A DNA stretch of 64,000 bases, from positions 620,001 through 684,000 of the forward strand of contig NZ_JAHMHW010000002.1 in assembly GCF_020169515.1 (NCBI RefSeq), in the 5' to 3' direction. The notes below the pieces were generated by a model. That model ran no database searches, had not been told where the DNA came from, and was given only the letters and a program-made list of their open reading frames with translations. The DNA is from Paenibacillus vietnamensis (lineage in GTDB: Bacteria > Bacillota > Bacilli > Paenibacillales > Paenibacillaceae). Below are positions 38,111 through 50,835 of this stretch, in pieces (the stretch's first letter is position 1; each line of letters opens with the position of its first letter). The translations under genes and the position numbers were made by a program.

Positions 38111-39166
38111 ATGAGAGTTCATGTCACGGATCTTAAGAACGGAGACCAGTTGAGCCGCGATGTATTTAACGATAACGGGCTTCAAGTGCTTTCCGGCGGA
38201 ACGGCTCTAAGCAGTCAAGAAATTGCAAGACTTCTCCGGCACAAAATCGATTATGTCGATATAGAAGCACGTAAAACGTATGATACAATTACCCGTACGC
38301 TTGAAACGACGGTCAGCCCGAAATGGCTGCCCGCCGTAAAGCCGCTTTACGAGAACGCTGTCCATATGATGGCCGAATTATTTGCCGAAGCTTCCGGGCA
38401 CGGTCAAATCGATATTCGGCGAGCCGCAGCCGTCTTTACTCCCTTGCTGAACAATCTGCAAATGGAACGGGACGTCGTCTCGATGCTTCTCCTCCTCAAT
38501 ACGAAGGACGACTACGCCTGTCAGCACTCGGTGCAGGTCGGCATGCTTTCCTACTATTTGGCTTCCTGGGTCGGGTACTCCAACGAAGAGGCTATAAAGA
38601 TCGGCAAGGCCGGGTATCTGCACAATATCGGAAATTGCATGCTGGATACCCGCATATTGAATAAACCCGGCGAGCTGACAAATGAAGAATTCGAGAAAGT
38701 CAAATGCCATACCGTTTACGGTTATGAAATCTTGACCGCCTCCTCCGATGACCACGTCGCAGCGATCGGCGCGCTTCAGCATCATGAGCGGTTTAACGGG
38801 ACAGGTTATCCCGAAGGACTATCCGGAGACCGCATTCATCCCGTCGCCAAAATCGTAGCTGTCGCCGATATTTACAGCGCCATGATCTCCGAGCGAGTCT
38901 ACCGGAAGAAACGGGATTTATGGTTTGTGTTAAAGGAATTATACCGGCTGAGCTTCTCGGAGCTCGATCCTTATACCACTCAAACCTTCATTAAGCATAT
39001 GATGCCCAATTTTATCGGGAAACGCATTGAGCTCTCGAACGGCGAGTCGGGTATCATCGTGCTGACCCATCCGACCGAATTTTTTCAGCCGCTTATCCAG
39101 GTGGATGACCGCTTTATCGATTTGACCCTTGAGCGCGATTACGAGATCGAGCATGTTTATTTATGA
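38111..39166 (+). CDS. HD-GYP-like protein with degenerate HD motif
   Basis: 351 residues from ATG 38111 (MRVHVTDLK), which has AGGGG upstream; the frame extends to 38042 but that part lacks a good SD. Layout matches the HD-GYP protein at 31855-32973: an N-terminal module (LQVLSGGTALSSQEIARLL), then CQHSVQVG, LHNIGN and HHERFNGTGYPEGL. The HD pair is His171-Asn172 and the following Lys is Asn, where active members have HDIGK. Asp is a metal ligand, so catalysis may be lost or altered; it could instead bind c-di-GMP as a sensor or act on another substrate. Convergent with suf. Confidence 0.85.
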   Translation: MRVHVTDLKNGDQLSRDVFNDNGLQVLSGGTALSSQEIARLLRHKIDYVDIEARKTYDTITRTLETTVSPKWLPAVKPLYENAVHMMAELFAEASGHGQIDIRRAAAVFTPLLNNLQMERDVVSMLLLLNTKDDYACQHSVQVGMLSYYLASWVGYSNEEAIKIGKAGYLHNIGNCMLDTRILNKPGELTNEEFEKVKCHTVYGYEILTASSDDHVAAIGALQHHERFNGTGYPEGLSGDRIHPVAKIVAVADIYSAMISERVYRKKRDLWFVLKELYRLSFSELDPYTTQTFIKHMMPNFIGKRIELSNGESGIIVLTHPTEFFQPLIQVDDRFIDLTLERDYEIEHVYL

Positions 39167-39203
39167 AGCAAGCGACGAGCGTGAATTCAATGCGCATCAA
39201 AAC

Positions 39204-39250
39204 AAAAGTCCCGCGGGCAGCAAGTAATCTTGCCGTCCGCGGGACTTTTT
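39204..39250. terminator. Bidirectional terminator between HD-GYP gene and sufB
   Basis: AAAAGTCCCGCGGG pairs with the GC-rich CCGCGGGACTTTT across a short loop, with A-run and T-run on the two sides. It can end the + strand HD-GYP gene and the minus-strand suf operon. Confidence 0.88.
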
Positions 39251-39260
39251 ATTGCATTCC

Positions 39261-40658
39261 TTAACCGATCGAACCTTCCATCTCGAATTTGATGAGACGG
39301 TTCATCTCTACCGCATATTCCATCGGCAGCTCTTTCGTAAACGGCTCGATGAAGCCCATTACGATCATTTGCGTCGCTTCCGCTTCGCTAAGGCCGCGGC
39401 TCATCAAATAGAACAATTGATCTTCCGATACCTTCGATACGGTTGCTTCGTGCTCCAACGTGATGTTGTCGTTCAAAATTTCGTTGTACGGAATTGTATC
39501 CGAAGTCGACTCATTGTCCAAAATGAGCGTGTCGCATTTGATATTCGCTTTCGCGCCGTCGGAGTTGCGTCCGAACGAAGCAAGGCCGCGGTAGGTTACT
39601 TTTCCGCCATGCTTGCTGATCGATTTGGAAATGATCGTCGAGCTCGTGTCCGGAGCCAGATGAGTCATTTTCGCGCCTGCATCCTGGTGCTGGCCTTTGC
39701 CGGCAACGGCAATGGACAATACCATGCCTTTCGCGCCGCGGCCGCGCAGTACGACAGCCGGGTACTTCATCGTCAGCTTGGAGCCGATGTTGCCGTCAAC
39801 CCATTCCATCGTTGCGTTCTCGTCGGCTACCGCACGCTTCGTTACAAGGTTATAAATGTTAGGCGCCCAGTTTTGGATCGTCGTGTAACGAACGCGCGCG
39901 TTCTTTTTGCAAAGAATTTCAACGACAGCGCTGTGAAGCGAGTTCGTGCTGTAGACAGGAGCCGTACAGCCTTCAACGTAATGCACGGAGCTGTCTTCGT
40001 CCGCGATAATGAGCGTACGCTCGAACTGGCCCATGTTCTCCGAGTTAATCCGGAAGTAAGCTTGAAGCGGAATTTCACACTTCACGCCCTTCGGTACGTA
40101 AATAAAGCTTCCGCCCGACCATACCGCGCTGTTCAGAGCAGCGAATTTGTTGTCATTCGGAGGAATAATCGTTCCGAAATATTCCTTCAGCAGCTCCGGA
40201 TGCTCGCGAAGTGCAGTGTCCGTATCCGTAAAGATAACGCCTTGCTTCTCGAGATCCTCCTGCATGCTGTGATAGACGACCTCGGACTCGTATTGAGCCG
40301 AAACGCCGGCCAGAAACTTTTGTTCCGCTTCAGGGATGCCCAGCTTGTCGAACGTTTCTTTAATTTCGGATGGAACCTCTTCCCAGGTTTTGCCCTGCTT
40401 CTCGGAAGGCTTAACATAGTACTGGATATCGTCGAAATCCAAATCGTCCATGTTGCCGCCCCAACGAGGCATCGGCATTTTGTTAAATTGCTCCAGAGAT
40501 TTAAGACGGAATTCAAGCATCCATTCCGGTTCGTTCTTCATCTCGGAGATGGTCCGCACGATTTCAGGCGTCAAGCCTTTACCCGATTGGAAAATCGCTT
40601 TATGCTCGTCGCGGAAACCATATTTATACTCTTCCATTTCCGGCATTGATTTTGCCAT
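39261..40658 (-). CDS. sufB: Fe-S cluster assembly protein SufB
   Basis: SufB is the scaffold of the SufBCD complex on which Fe-S clusters are built. The 465-residue length equals that of Bacillus SufB. Blocks [22 protein letters not shown]-like [53 protein letters not shown] and [10 protein letters not shown] are clear. ATG 40658 (MAKSMPEM) has GAGGAG upstream; GTG 40667 is an unlikely alternative. Last gene of sufCDSUB. Confidence 0.96.
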   Translation of the reverse strand: MAKSMPEMEEYKYGFRDEHKAIFQSGKGLTPEIVRTISEMKNEPEWMLEFRLKSLEQFNKMPMPRWGGNMDDLDFDDIQYYVKPSEKQGKTWEEVPSEIKETFDKLGIPEAEQKFLAGVSAQYESEVVYHSMQEDLEKQGVIFTDTDTALREHPELLKEYFGTIIPPNDNKFAALNSAVWSGGSFIYVPKGVKCEIPLQAYFRINSENMGQFERTLIIADEDSSVHYVEGCTAPVYSTNSLHSAVVEILCKKNARVRYTTIQNWAPNIYNLVTKRAVADENATMEWVDGNIGSKLTMKYPAVVLRGRGAKGMVLSIAVAGKGQHQDAGAKMTHLAPDTSSTIISKSISKHGGKVTYRGLASFGRNSDGAKANIKCDTLILDNESTSDTIPYNEILNDNITLEHEATVSKVSEDQLFYLMSRGLSEAEATQMIVMGFIEPFTKELPMEYAVEMNRLIKFEMEGSIG

Positions 40659-40688
40659 GATCGTCACGCTCCTCTATTTCAAGTGTTG

Positions 40689-43631
<2,943 letters not shown>

Positions 43632-43652
43632 CCGTTATGCCTCCTTCTCCGC

Positions 43653-44432
43653 TTAAGCCTGGCCGACCGTTTCGTCTACGATGCCAAGTTCTTCTTTAAC
43701 CCAATCGTAACCTTCGTTCTCAAGTCGTTCAGCCAGCTCAGGACCGCCCGATTTCACGATGCGTCCTTGCATCATTACGTGAACGAAGTCTGGTTTGATA
43801 TAGTTCAGCAAGCGCTGGTAGTGGGTAATGATCAGGAAACCGCGATCCTCGGAGCGCATCGCGTTGACACCGTTCGACACGATGCGAAGGGCGTCGATGT
43901 CAAGACCGGAGTCGATCTCGTCAAGCACGACGATCTTCGGATCAAGCAGCATCATTTGCAAAATTTCGTTGCGTTTTTTCTCGCCGCCGGAGAAACCTTC
44001 GTTCAAATAGCGGTGAGCGAATTCCGGATTCATTTCCAGATCCTTCATCTTGCCTTCCATTTGGCGGATGAACTTGATCAGCGAGATTTCGTTGCCTTCG
44101 CCGCGGCGGGCGTTAAGAGCGCTGCGCAAAAAGTCGGAGTTTGTAACGCCAGGGATTTCGCTCGGATATTGCATAGCCAGGAACAGGCCGGCGCGTGCGC
44201 GCTCGTCAACTTCCATCTCGAGCAGATCCTCGCCGTTCAACTGGGCCGAGCCTTCCGTCACTTCATATTTAGGATGGCCCATCAAAGCAGATGCCAGCGT
44301 GGATTTGCCTGTACCGTTCGGGCCCATGATTGCGTGAATTTCTCCGCCTTTAATTTCAAGGTTGATGCCTTTCAAAATTTCTTTTCCGTCGATAGACGCT
44401 TTCAGTCCATCGATGACGAATTGCGTTGCCAT
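43653..44432 (-). CDS. sufC: Fe-S assembly ATPase SufC
   Basis: SufC is the ABC-type ATPase of the SufBCD complex: Walker [23 protein letters not shown] and Walker [12 protein letters not shown]. The start is ATG 44432 (MATQFVIDG), with TTGGAGGG upstream, giving 259 residues; the longer frame to 44483 lies in the leader. First gene of sufCDSUB behind a strong promoter at 44499-44527. Confidence 0.96.
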   Translation of the reverse strand: MATQFVIDGLKASIDGKEILKGINLEIKGGEIHAIMGPNGTGKSTLASALMGHPKYEVTEGSAQLNGEDLLEMEVDERARAGLFLAMQYPSEIPGVTNSDFLRSALNARRGEGNEISLIKFIRQMEGKMKDLEMNPEFAHRYLNEGFSGGEKKRNEILQMMLLDPKIVVLDEIDSGLDIDALRIVSNGVNAMRSEDRGFLIITHYQRLLNYIKPDFVHVMMQGRIVKSGGPELAERLENEGYDWVKEELGIVDETVGQA

Positions 44433-44498
44433 AATATGCTGATCCCTCCAAGGTTGGTATATGTCGCCTAATCGCTCCAACAATAAACAAGCCTGTCT

Positions 44499-44527
44499 AT
44501 TATAGAGTGATTCTCACTGATTCTCAA
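44499..44527 (-). promoter_or_regulatory. suf operon promoter with GTGAGAATCA direct repeat
   Basis: On the minus strand TTGAGA (44522-44527) and TATAAT (44499-44504) are exactly 17 bases apart. The spacer carries a tandem TGAGAATCAG TGAGAATCA, ten bases apart, partly like half of an iron-box or a regulator repeat. Control by iron or an Fe-S sensor is possible but unproven. Confidence 0.7.
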
Positions 44528-44608
44528 TAATTATTTTAATATAGTTTTTGTTTTAAATCAATGCGGGTTATGCCGTTTTGTCAATTTCGCTCACATTGCG
44601 GCGGTAAA

Positions 44609-45190
44609 TTACGCAAGCGCCTGCTTGATTTTCCTCCACTCCTCCTGAAACGTCTGCTCGTCCAGAACGGGCACAAGCCTAGGCTCGTCAATCCCATCCT
44701 CCAGTTTTACCCAAGATTTGCAGCCGTTATAAGCCGGCCTCACCGGAATTTGCGCCGCTTTCTCCAGCCGGTATACCCGCAGCACGAGCAGATGCAGCGG
44801 CTTCGTCTTCTTCCAGCGCAACCTCTCTTCGGCGAACGTATCCGTCCAAATATGAAAATCGCGAATTTTGTCGAGCTTATCCTGGTCCATGATTTCGATG
44901 TCCTCTGCAACCTCCGCATAAGCATTTATGGTAACAGAATCCATATCCGGCGTCCAATCGGCCAGCGTCTCGTCCAAATCGGTCTCATACCCGGCCTTTA
45001 GCAAATGCTTCTTCTGGTGCTCGTATGCCGGCATTAAGTAAAAGGAAGGGCTGATAAGCCGGAAATCGCGGGTCTCTTCAATAATTCCTCCCTTCCGCAT
45101 AACAATGATTTGTTTTCCTTCCGCAAGCGCCTTGACGCTTACGGCCCACTCCTTTAACGCAACCGTCTCTTTCTCATCCTGAGCGGACAT
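44609..45190 (-). CDS. DUF1802 family protein
   Basis: 193 residues from ATG 45190 (MSAQDEKE); GGAGG is 9 bases upstream, whereas the in-frame ATG 45199 touches the SD. The central region has IIVMRKGGIIEETRDFRL, SPSFYLMPAYEHQKKHLLK and KPLHLLVLRVYRLEK, conserved in DUF1802. The function is unknown. Monocistronic. Confidence 0.75.
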   Translation of the reverse strand: MSAQDEKETVALKEWAVSVKALAEGKQIIVMRKGGIIEETRDFRLISPSFYLMPAYEHQKKHLLKAGYETDLDETLADWTPDMDSVTINAYAEVAEDIEIMDQDKLDKIRDFHIWTDTFAEERLRWKKTKPLHLLVLRVYRLEKAAQIPVRPAYNGCKSWVKLEDGIDEPRLVPVLDEQTFQEEWRKIKQALA

Positions 45191-45221
45191 TTTTTGCATC
45201 CTCCATCCAACTTGTCTAAAA

Positions 45222-45239
45222 TTGATAACATTATATCAA
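45222..45239. promoter_or_regulatory. Inverted repeat TTGATA-N6-TATCAA upstream of DUF1802 gene
   Basis: Perfect 6-base arms (45222-45227 and 45234-45239) are separated by ACATTA. It overlaps a TATAAT on the minus strand and could be an operator. No known regulator motif is recognised. Confidence 0.35.
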
Positions 45240-45340
45240 AGGAAAGTATTCCATGGCGAAATATAATCCATTATACTATGTTGAGGTGAATACTGGGCTT
45301 TAACGCCCGGTCAATATATAGAAACCGGAGGTGGACTGCC

Positions 45341-46552
45341 ATGTCTGCATATCATCCATTAACCGAACAGGAAGCCATTCAAATAGCATCCTCGATTGAA
45401 GGGTTTTTCCCGGCCGGCGCTTCGCTGAAGTGCAGCGAAATCGGCGACGGCAACCTGAACCTGGTATTCCGCATTACAGATTCCGCCAGCGGCAAGAGCG
45501 TCATTCTGAAGCAAGCGTTGCCGTACGCCAAGGTTGTCGGCGAATCATGGCCCCTGACACTGGACAGAGCCCGCATCGAAAGCGAAAAGCTGCTGATCGA
45601 AGGTGAGCTCGCGCCGGGCCTAGTCCCTGTCGTTTACGGTTACGATCCCGAATTGGCTCTTACGATTATGGAAGACTTAAGCGACCATATCATTATGCGC
45701 CATGGCCTTATCGCGGGAACGCGTTACCCAAAATTCGCCGATGACATTTCCACCTTTATGGCACGCACGTTATTTTACACATCCGATCTCGGCATGAATC
45801 AGCAGGATAAGAAAAATCGCGTGAAATCCTTTATTAATCCGGAGCTGTGCAAAATTACCGAAGATCTTATCTTTGACGACCCGTATACGGATTCGCCTAA
45901 CAACAGCTTTGATGCCGCGATCCGCGACGCGGCCGAAGCCCTCTGGCGGGACAGCGAGCTCCATCTCGAGGTTGCGCTGCTCAGGGAGAAATTTTTGACG
46001 AGCGCTCAAGCTCTTCTGCACGGGGATTTGCATACGGGGAGCGTTTTCGTAACGCCGGAATCCACAAAAGTTATCGATCCGGAGTTCGCTTATTACGGTC
46101 CGATCGGCTTCGATATCGGCGCCGTCATCGCGAACCTGCTGCTTAATTTCGCCGGACAGGAGCACTGGTCCGCGGATGCCCACCAGCGCAGCGAGTACCG
46201 CCGTTATTTGACGGATACCGCGCGCGACGTATGGCAGCTGTTTGACCAAAAATTCCGCGCTCTGTGGGATGCCGACGGCATTGACCGCATTGCGTCCACT
46301 ACTCCGGCCTACAAAGAATCTTACATGAATCGCCTGCTGCAAGACGCGGTCGGCTTCGCCGGCTGCAAAATCGTCAGACGAATCGTCGGATTGTCCCACG
46401 TCATCGATATCGACCGCATTCCGGACGCCGCTGCAAAAGAAAAAGCACAGCGCCTTGCGCTTGAAATCGGCACGACGCTTATCCGCAGCAACCGCAGCGT
46501 TCAATCGATCGATGAAGTCATCGATGCGGTTTATAGCGCAGCCGGCAAATGA
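45341..46552 (+). CDS. mtnK: Methylthioribose kinase MtnK
   Basis: MtnK phosphorylates 5-methylthioribose in methionine salvage. The 403-residue product has IGDGNLNLVFRI, VILKQALPY, HGDLHTGSVFV and DPEFAYYGPIGFDIG, the kinase motifs of this family. Start ATG 45341 has GGAGGTGG upstream. Followed 30 bases later by mtnA. I looked for a SAM riboswitch upstream and did not find the core. Confidence 0.94.
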   Translation: MSAYHPLTEQEAIQIASSIEGFFPAGASLKCSEIGDGNLNLVFRITDSASGKSVILKQALPYAKVVGESWPLTLDRARIESEKLLIEGELAPGLVPVVYGYDPELALTIMEDLSDHIIMRHGLIAGTRYPKFADDISTFMARTLFYTSDLGMNQQDKKNRVKSFINPELCKITEDLIFDDPYTDSPNNSFDAAIRDAAEALWRDSELHLEVALLREKFLTSAQALLHGDLHTGSVFVTPESTKVIDPEFAYYGPIGFDIGAVIANLLLNFAGQEHWSADAHQRSEYRRYLTDTARDVWQLFDQKFRALWDADGIDRIASTTPAYKESYMNRLLQDAVGFAGCKIVRRIVGLSHVIDIDRIPDAAAKEKAQRLALEIGTTLIRSNRSVQSIDEVIDAVYSAAGK

Positions 46553-46582
46553 TTGAATTCGGAAAGGATCTGATTTAACATC

Positions 46583-47635
46583 ATGACAACCAATTACACG
46601 GGCCTGCAATCGGTCATATGGAACGAAGGCCGGCTTGATTTGCTGGACCAACGGCTGCTGCCGGAGGAAATCGTCTATTTGCCGCTTTCGACGTCCGAGG
46701 ACGTATGGGAAGCGATCAGGCATCTGAAAGTCCGCGGGGCTCCGGCTATCGGAATCTCGGCCGCCTACGGCGTCGTACTGGGCAGCCGCGACGAAGAAAC
46801 GGTGGAAGGCTGGCTTGCTCAGGTCAACCGGCAAGCCGATTATTTGGCAACCTCGAGACCCACGGCCGTCAACCTGTTCTGGGCGCTCGACCGTATGAAA
46901 GCAGCCGCAGCCGCATTCGCGGAGAAGGGCTTATCCTTGGAGGAGTGCAAAGCCTCGCTCCTCACCGAAGCGATTACGATCCAGAGCGAGGATGAAGAAA
47001 CGAACCGCTTGATCGGCGAGCATGCGCTCACTTTGTTCAAAAACGACATGGGTGTTCTCACCCACTGCAACGCGGGGGGCTTGGCCACAGCGAAATACGG
47101 AACGGCGCTGGCTCCGTTTTATCTGGCATTGGAGCGGGGAATAACGCTGAGGGTGTTCGCGGACGAAACCCGTCCCGTACTGCAAGGGGCTCGCTTGACG
47201 GCTTTCGAGCTGCAGCAGGCCGGCGTCGATGTTACGCTCATCTGCGATAATATGGCCGGCATGGTCATGTCCAAAGGCTGGGTCGATGCGGTTATCGTCG
47301 GCACGGACCGCGTTGCGGCCAACGGCGACGTAGCCAACAAAATCGGAACCTACAGCGTCGCGGTGCTCGCCAAAGCGCACGGCATTCCGTTTTACGTTGC
47401 CTGCCCGCTTTCGACGATCGATCTGGATACGCCAACGGGAGCAGAAATCCCGATCGAGGAGCGCCAAGCGGAAGAAATTACGGAAGGCTTCGGCAAACGT
47501 ACCGCGCCGCAGGGAATTAAAGTATACAATCCGGCTTTTGACGTCACTCCTAACGAGTATGTAACTGCCATCATTACGGAGAAGGGCATCGTCCAGGCCC
47601 CGTATGAACAGAACCTGCGCAAGCTTTTCGTATAG
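46583..47635 (+). CDS. mtnA: Methylthioribose-1-phosphate isomerase MtnA
   Basis: MtnA converts methylthioribose 1-phosphate to the ribulose form. The 350-residue product has [85 protein letters not shown] and the C-terminal [19 protein letters not shown]. Downstream of mtnK in the same direction; a terminator follows. Confidence 0.96.
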   Translation: MTTNYTGLQSVIWNEGRLDLLDQRLLPEEIVYLPLSTSEDVWEAIRHLKVRGAPAIGISAAYGVVLGSRDEETVEGWLAQVNRQADYLATSRPTAVNLFWALDRMKAAAAAFAEKGLSLEECKASLLTEAITIQSEDEETNRLIGEHALTLFKNDMGVLTHCNAGGLATAKYGTALAPFYLALERGITLRVFADETRPVLQGARLTAFELQQAGVDVTLICDNMAGMVMSKGWVDAVIVGTDRVAANGDVANKIGTYSVAVLAKAHGIPFYVACPLSTIDLDTPTGAEIPIEERQAEEITEGFGKRTAPQGIKVYNPAFDVTPNEYVTAIITEKGIVQAPYEQNLRKLFV

Positions 47636-47644
47636 AAAGTCAAT

Positions 47645-47706
47645 AAAAGCCCTAATCCATGTTTCAGGCCGGCTGCGCCGTCCTGTGAATCGGTTAGGGC
47701 TTTTTT
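47645..47706. terminator. Terminator after mtnA
   Basis: AAAAGCCCTAA (47645-47655) pairs with TTAGGGCTTTT, followed by six Ts at 47701-47706. The 38-base loop holds a smaller stem. It can serve mtnA (+) and the convergent yunC. Confidence 0.85.
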
Positions 47707-47715
47707 ATAAACCGG

Positions 47716-48021
47716 CTAGAGCATGCGGCGAAGCGCTTCCGAGCCTTTCATGCCCGGTGTAACGCCAAGCTTTTCCGCTGTAAACGTAACCGATTCGAGC
47801 GGGGCTTCCATCAGCTCCTCAAGCGTACGTACGCCGACCGCACGGCCGGCTATTATTTCCCGCTCCTTCAGCCGTTCATTCAGAAGTGCGACGTCAAGTG
47901 CGCCGCACATGATATATCCTTTATCCGTCATGATCGCGAGCAAAGTCGTTTTAGGAAGCTTCGCCTCAACGCCAAGAACGGTTTCGCCCGACTCCAGCGT
48001 GAAAGGAACCATTCGCATCAT
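47716..48021 (-). CDS. yunC: DUF1805 family protein YunC
   Basis: 101 residues. Sequence blocks VLGVEAKLPKTTLLAIMTDKGYIMCGALDV and LEELMEAPLESVTFTAEKLGV fit the DUF1805/YunC family. ATG 48021 has AAGGAGG 10 bases upstream. Function is unknown; in Bacillus the gene lies near yunD and the suf region, as it does here within about 15 kb. Confidence 0.8.
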   Translation of the reverse strand: MMRMVPFTLESGETVLGVEAKLPKTTLLAIMTDKGYIMCGALDVALLNERLKEREIIAGRAVGVRTLEELMEAPLESVTFTAEKLGVTPGMKGSEALRRML

Positions 48022-48185
48022 ATAGGATCCACCTCCTTCGTTCTATGGTCAAGAGGGATGACAACGCATCATCATTATATGCAGCATTTTTCGTTACAGT
48101 GTTTGAATATAGGCTAAATTATAGGTCTTCATGAACCCCTGAATTAATGGTATATTGGAACTACGTCAAATTGCTCGGAGGATCC

Positions 48186-48734
48186 ATGAACAAATACACG
48201 CCCGCTTCGGAATCCAGTTCTTTTATTTACAATATCGAAGTGCTCGTAGAGGGCGGCAGCCATGCGCTGGCCTTAGAGCAGCTCATTCACTCGCTCAACC
48301 GATCCGGTCTCCTGGATTACCGTATAACCTCCGGCATTCAGCTCGGCACGCAAATCGACAACCGCAAAGCTTCCGCTCCCGGATGGAGTGAAGTTCCGAT
48401 AGGGACAAGCCCGCCCGGAAGCGCTCCCAAGATGGCGCACCAGCAGTCCGGAACGCCTCAAGCAGCAGGAAATCACGCCGGCATTCCTCCCGCGGCCACA
48501 AGAAAAAGCGGCAAGCAGGAAGTAAACAGCTTGAACGGCTTTGACAACATACGCGCCATGATGAAAAGCAACACCCTCATTCGTCTGATCGTCAATAAAG
48601 GGCTCGGCATCAAGCTCAGCATTCCCTGCAGAATTATTAACATGGATGAGAACGAAAATTTAATCACCGTCTATCACGTGGATGAGAAGCAGGTCTATAC
48701 GTTCCGCTTGAACGAAATTGAAGATTTTTCCTAA
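48186..48734 (+). CDS. Conserved-looking protein of unknown function with a C-terminal small beta domain
   Basis: 182 residues from ATG 48186 (MNKYTPAS), with GGAGG 4 bases upstream; the frame extends to 48147 without a better SD. The N-terminal 60 residues (FIYNIEVLVEGGSHALALEQLIHSL) look like a small alpha/beta unit; residues about 70-125 are Pro/Ser/Gln-rich and probably disordered; the last 60 (LGIKLSIPCRIINMDENENL, VYHVDEKQVYTFRLNEIEDF) form short strands that resemble small beta-barrel binding domains. No confident family. Confidence 0.6.
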   Translation: MNKYTPASESSSFIYNIEVLVEGGSHALALEQLIHSLNRSGLLDYRITSGIQLGTQIDNRKASAPGWSEVPIGTSPPGSAPKMAHQQSGTPQAAGNHAGIPPAATRKSGKQEVNSLNGFDNIRAMMKSNTLIRLIVNKGLGIKLSIPCRIINMDENENLITVYHVDEKQVYTFRLNEIEDFS

Positions 48735-48743
48735 TGTAATCGC

Positions 48744-48790
48744 AAAAAAATACCCGTTCAGCTGCCAAGCAGCAAGTGAACGGGTATTTT
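48744..48790. terminator. Bidirectional terminator between 48186 gene and GGDEF/EAL gene
   Basis: AAAATACCCGTTCAGCTGC pairs with the complement ending GTGAACGGGTATTTT, with A-run before and T-run after. The two genes converge on it, and the stem overlaps the stop codon of the minus-strand gene. Confidence 0.85.
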
Positions 48791-50678
48791 ACATATAACC
48801 GGATGCAAGCAGCTGTTCGATATTGTCGCTTGTTACCGGCGGGCTCCTATAGTAGCCCTGCATTTCGTCGCAGTGATGCTTCCGCAGAAACTCCATTTGC
48901 TCCTCATTCTCCACGCCTTCCGCGATGACCTGAATATTGAGATTATGAGCCATGGCGATAATTGCTGCTACGATTTCGGCGTCGCTCGGATCCTGCTCGA
49001 TGTCGCGTACAAAGGAGCGGTCGATTTTCAGCCGGTCGATCGGAAAGCTCTTCAGATAATGAAAGGAGCTGTAACCCGTACCGAAATCGTCGACGCTGAT
49101 ATTGACTCCCAAATCGGTCAATGCCAGCAAGCAGCGGGATACATGTCCGACGTCCATCGTCATCGACTCCGTAATTTCCAGGTCGAGATATTTGGGTTCC
49201 AGGCCTGTTCTGTCAAGCACGGCCGCTACTTTGCTTGCCAGGTCGTGCTGGACGAACTGCCTGATCGACAGATTTACGGATACTGGAATCGGCGGAAGCC
49301 CTGCGTCCTGCCAAGCTTTATTTTGCCTGCAGGCCTCCTCCAGCACCCATTCGCCGATCTGCACGATCATTCCGCTCTCTTCCGCGAGTGGAATAAAACT
49401 TCCGGGCGGGATCATGCCCTTCAGCGGATGATTCCATCTGACCAGCGCCTCCACGCCGACCATCGTTCCCGACTCCAAACCGTATTGGGGCTGATAATGC
49501 AGGATGAATTCATTCCTCTGGATCGCACGGTACATTTCGTGCTGAAGCGTCAGCTTTTCAAGCGATGAATTGCTCCAGCTGTCCGAATACAGCAAACAAT
49601 CGTTTTTGCCGCTTTCCTTGGCCTTCACGAGCGCCATATCGGCCTTTTTGATCAGCGTATAGCCATCGTCCTCCTCGCAGCGGTTCGTCACCGCTCCGAT
49701 GCTTGCCGTAATATGGAGCGGGAACCCCCTAAGCTCGTACGGCTCCTCGATGGATTTCAACAGCAGGATCGAGCGCTCGTGCAGCTGCCGTTCCGACTGA
49801 ATGCTGCTGAACAATAAAGCAAACTCGTCGCCTTCCATTCTCGCCGCAAAATCCTGCTCCGACAAATCCCGGTTCAGCCTCTCGGCTACCTGCATCAGAA
49901 GCATATCTCCGAACTCGCGGCCGAAAGAGGCATTGACCAGCTTGAAGCGGTCCAGGTCCAAATAACAAATGCCGACAACCCTGTTCTCCTCCTTCGCTCT
50001 GGCGAGCGTCTCCGTCAGCTTCATTTGGAACAGGGAACGATTCGGCAAGCCGGTCATGTCATCGTAATACGCCATGTATCGGATCCGTTCAACGTTTCGT
50101 TTCCGGTCGCTCAAATCCTGACTGACAAGCACGGTGCCGACGACAGCATCATCCATAACGATCGGCGCGCATACGACCTGCAGCTCCAGAGGATAACCCG
50201 AGCGGTGGGTAATATTCAAATTCGTCTGTGTAGTTTCGCCTTTCATGGCCTGCTCCAAAGCATCCCCCAGCTGCTGCCGGCTTGCGGGCTCCACCAGCTT
50301 GGAAATCGCTTCGCCGAGCAAATCGGCCCGATGATAGCCGAGCGTTCGGCCCGAAGCTTCGTTTGCCTCCATCACCCTGCCGTTCCGGTCGAGCACGGCC
50401 AGAGGCACGGCTTCGGAACGCAGCAGCGCCTCGGCTACCGCCGATTGATAATTTCGCGGGCTGCGGGACTTCCGGCCCCACAGGTATACCAGGAGTGCCG
50501 AAACGGCTAAAACGGCCGCGAGAGCCGCGGCCGTCCATTTATAAATCAGGTTGGCCGTATACAGCAGCGAAGTCGCCAGACAGACGGCAGCCAGCGCCGC
50601 CAGCGCCAAGCTTATAAGAGAAGATCCGTTCAAAAGCCGCTTGTGCACTTCAGGAAAGCCATCCATTCGTTTCGTCAC
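48789..50678 (-). CDS. PAS-GGDEF-EAL membrane signalling protein
   Basis: 629 residues: two hydrophobic segments (about 20-65), a PAS domain (about 80-190: AVLDRNGRVMEANEASGRTLG), GGDEF (about 195-360) and EAL (about 375-625). The GGDEF site reads MEGDEFALL, with Glu in place of the first Gly, which can still be active. The EAL site is EALVRWNHP with NLSIRQF, EITES and DDFGTGYSSFHYLK, so phosphodiesterase activity is likely. It would tune c-di-GMP in the same cell as two HD-GYP proteins in this window. Start ATG 50678. Confidence 0.88.
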   Translation of the reverse strand: MTKRMDGFPEVHKRLLNGSSLISLALAALAAVCLATSLLYTANLIYKWTAAALAAVLAVSALLVYLWGRKSRSPRNYQSAVAEALLRSEAVPLAVLDRNGRVMEANEASGRTLGYHRADLLGEAISKLVEPASRQQLGDALEQAMKGETTQTNLNITHRSGYPLELQVVCAPIVMDDAVVGTVLVSQDLSDRKRNVERIRYMAYYDDMTGLPNRSLFQMKLTETLARAKEENRVVGICYLDLDRFKLVNASFGREFGDMLLMQVAERLNRDLSEQDFAARMEGDEFALLFSSIQSERQLHERSILLLKSIEEPYELRGFPLHITASIGAVTNRCEEDDGYTLIKKADMALVKAKESGKNDCLLYSDSWSNSSLEKLTLQHEMYRAIQRNEFILHYQPQYGLESGTMVGVEALVRWNHPLKGMIPPGSFIPLAEESGMIVQIGEWVLEEACRQNKAWQDAGLPPIPVSVNLSIRQFVQHDLASKVAAVLDRTGLEPKYLDLEITESMTMDVGHVSRCLLALTDLGVNISVDDFGTGYSSFHYLKSFPIDRLKIDRSFVRDIEQDPSDAEIVAAIIAMAHNLNIQVIAEGVENEEQMEFLRKHHCDEMQGYYRSPPVTSDNIEQLLASGYM

Positions 50679-50835
50679 GCATCAACGTCCTTCCTCTATT
50701 ACAAGTTAAGCCGGTGTTCGCTTTATTATAAACGATGGACGCGTTTCGTCATAGAAAAATTTGCTAATAAGTAACCGGTTTCTGTTACATATCTGCGAAT
50801 ATTGTTGATAAAATACTTATACGGAGCGTTATCGT

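Noticed and set aside
45241-45340. Possible SAM riboswitch before mtnK
   Set aside because: The conserved S-box core is absent; only a weak GGGC/GCCC stem is seen.
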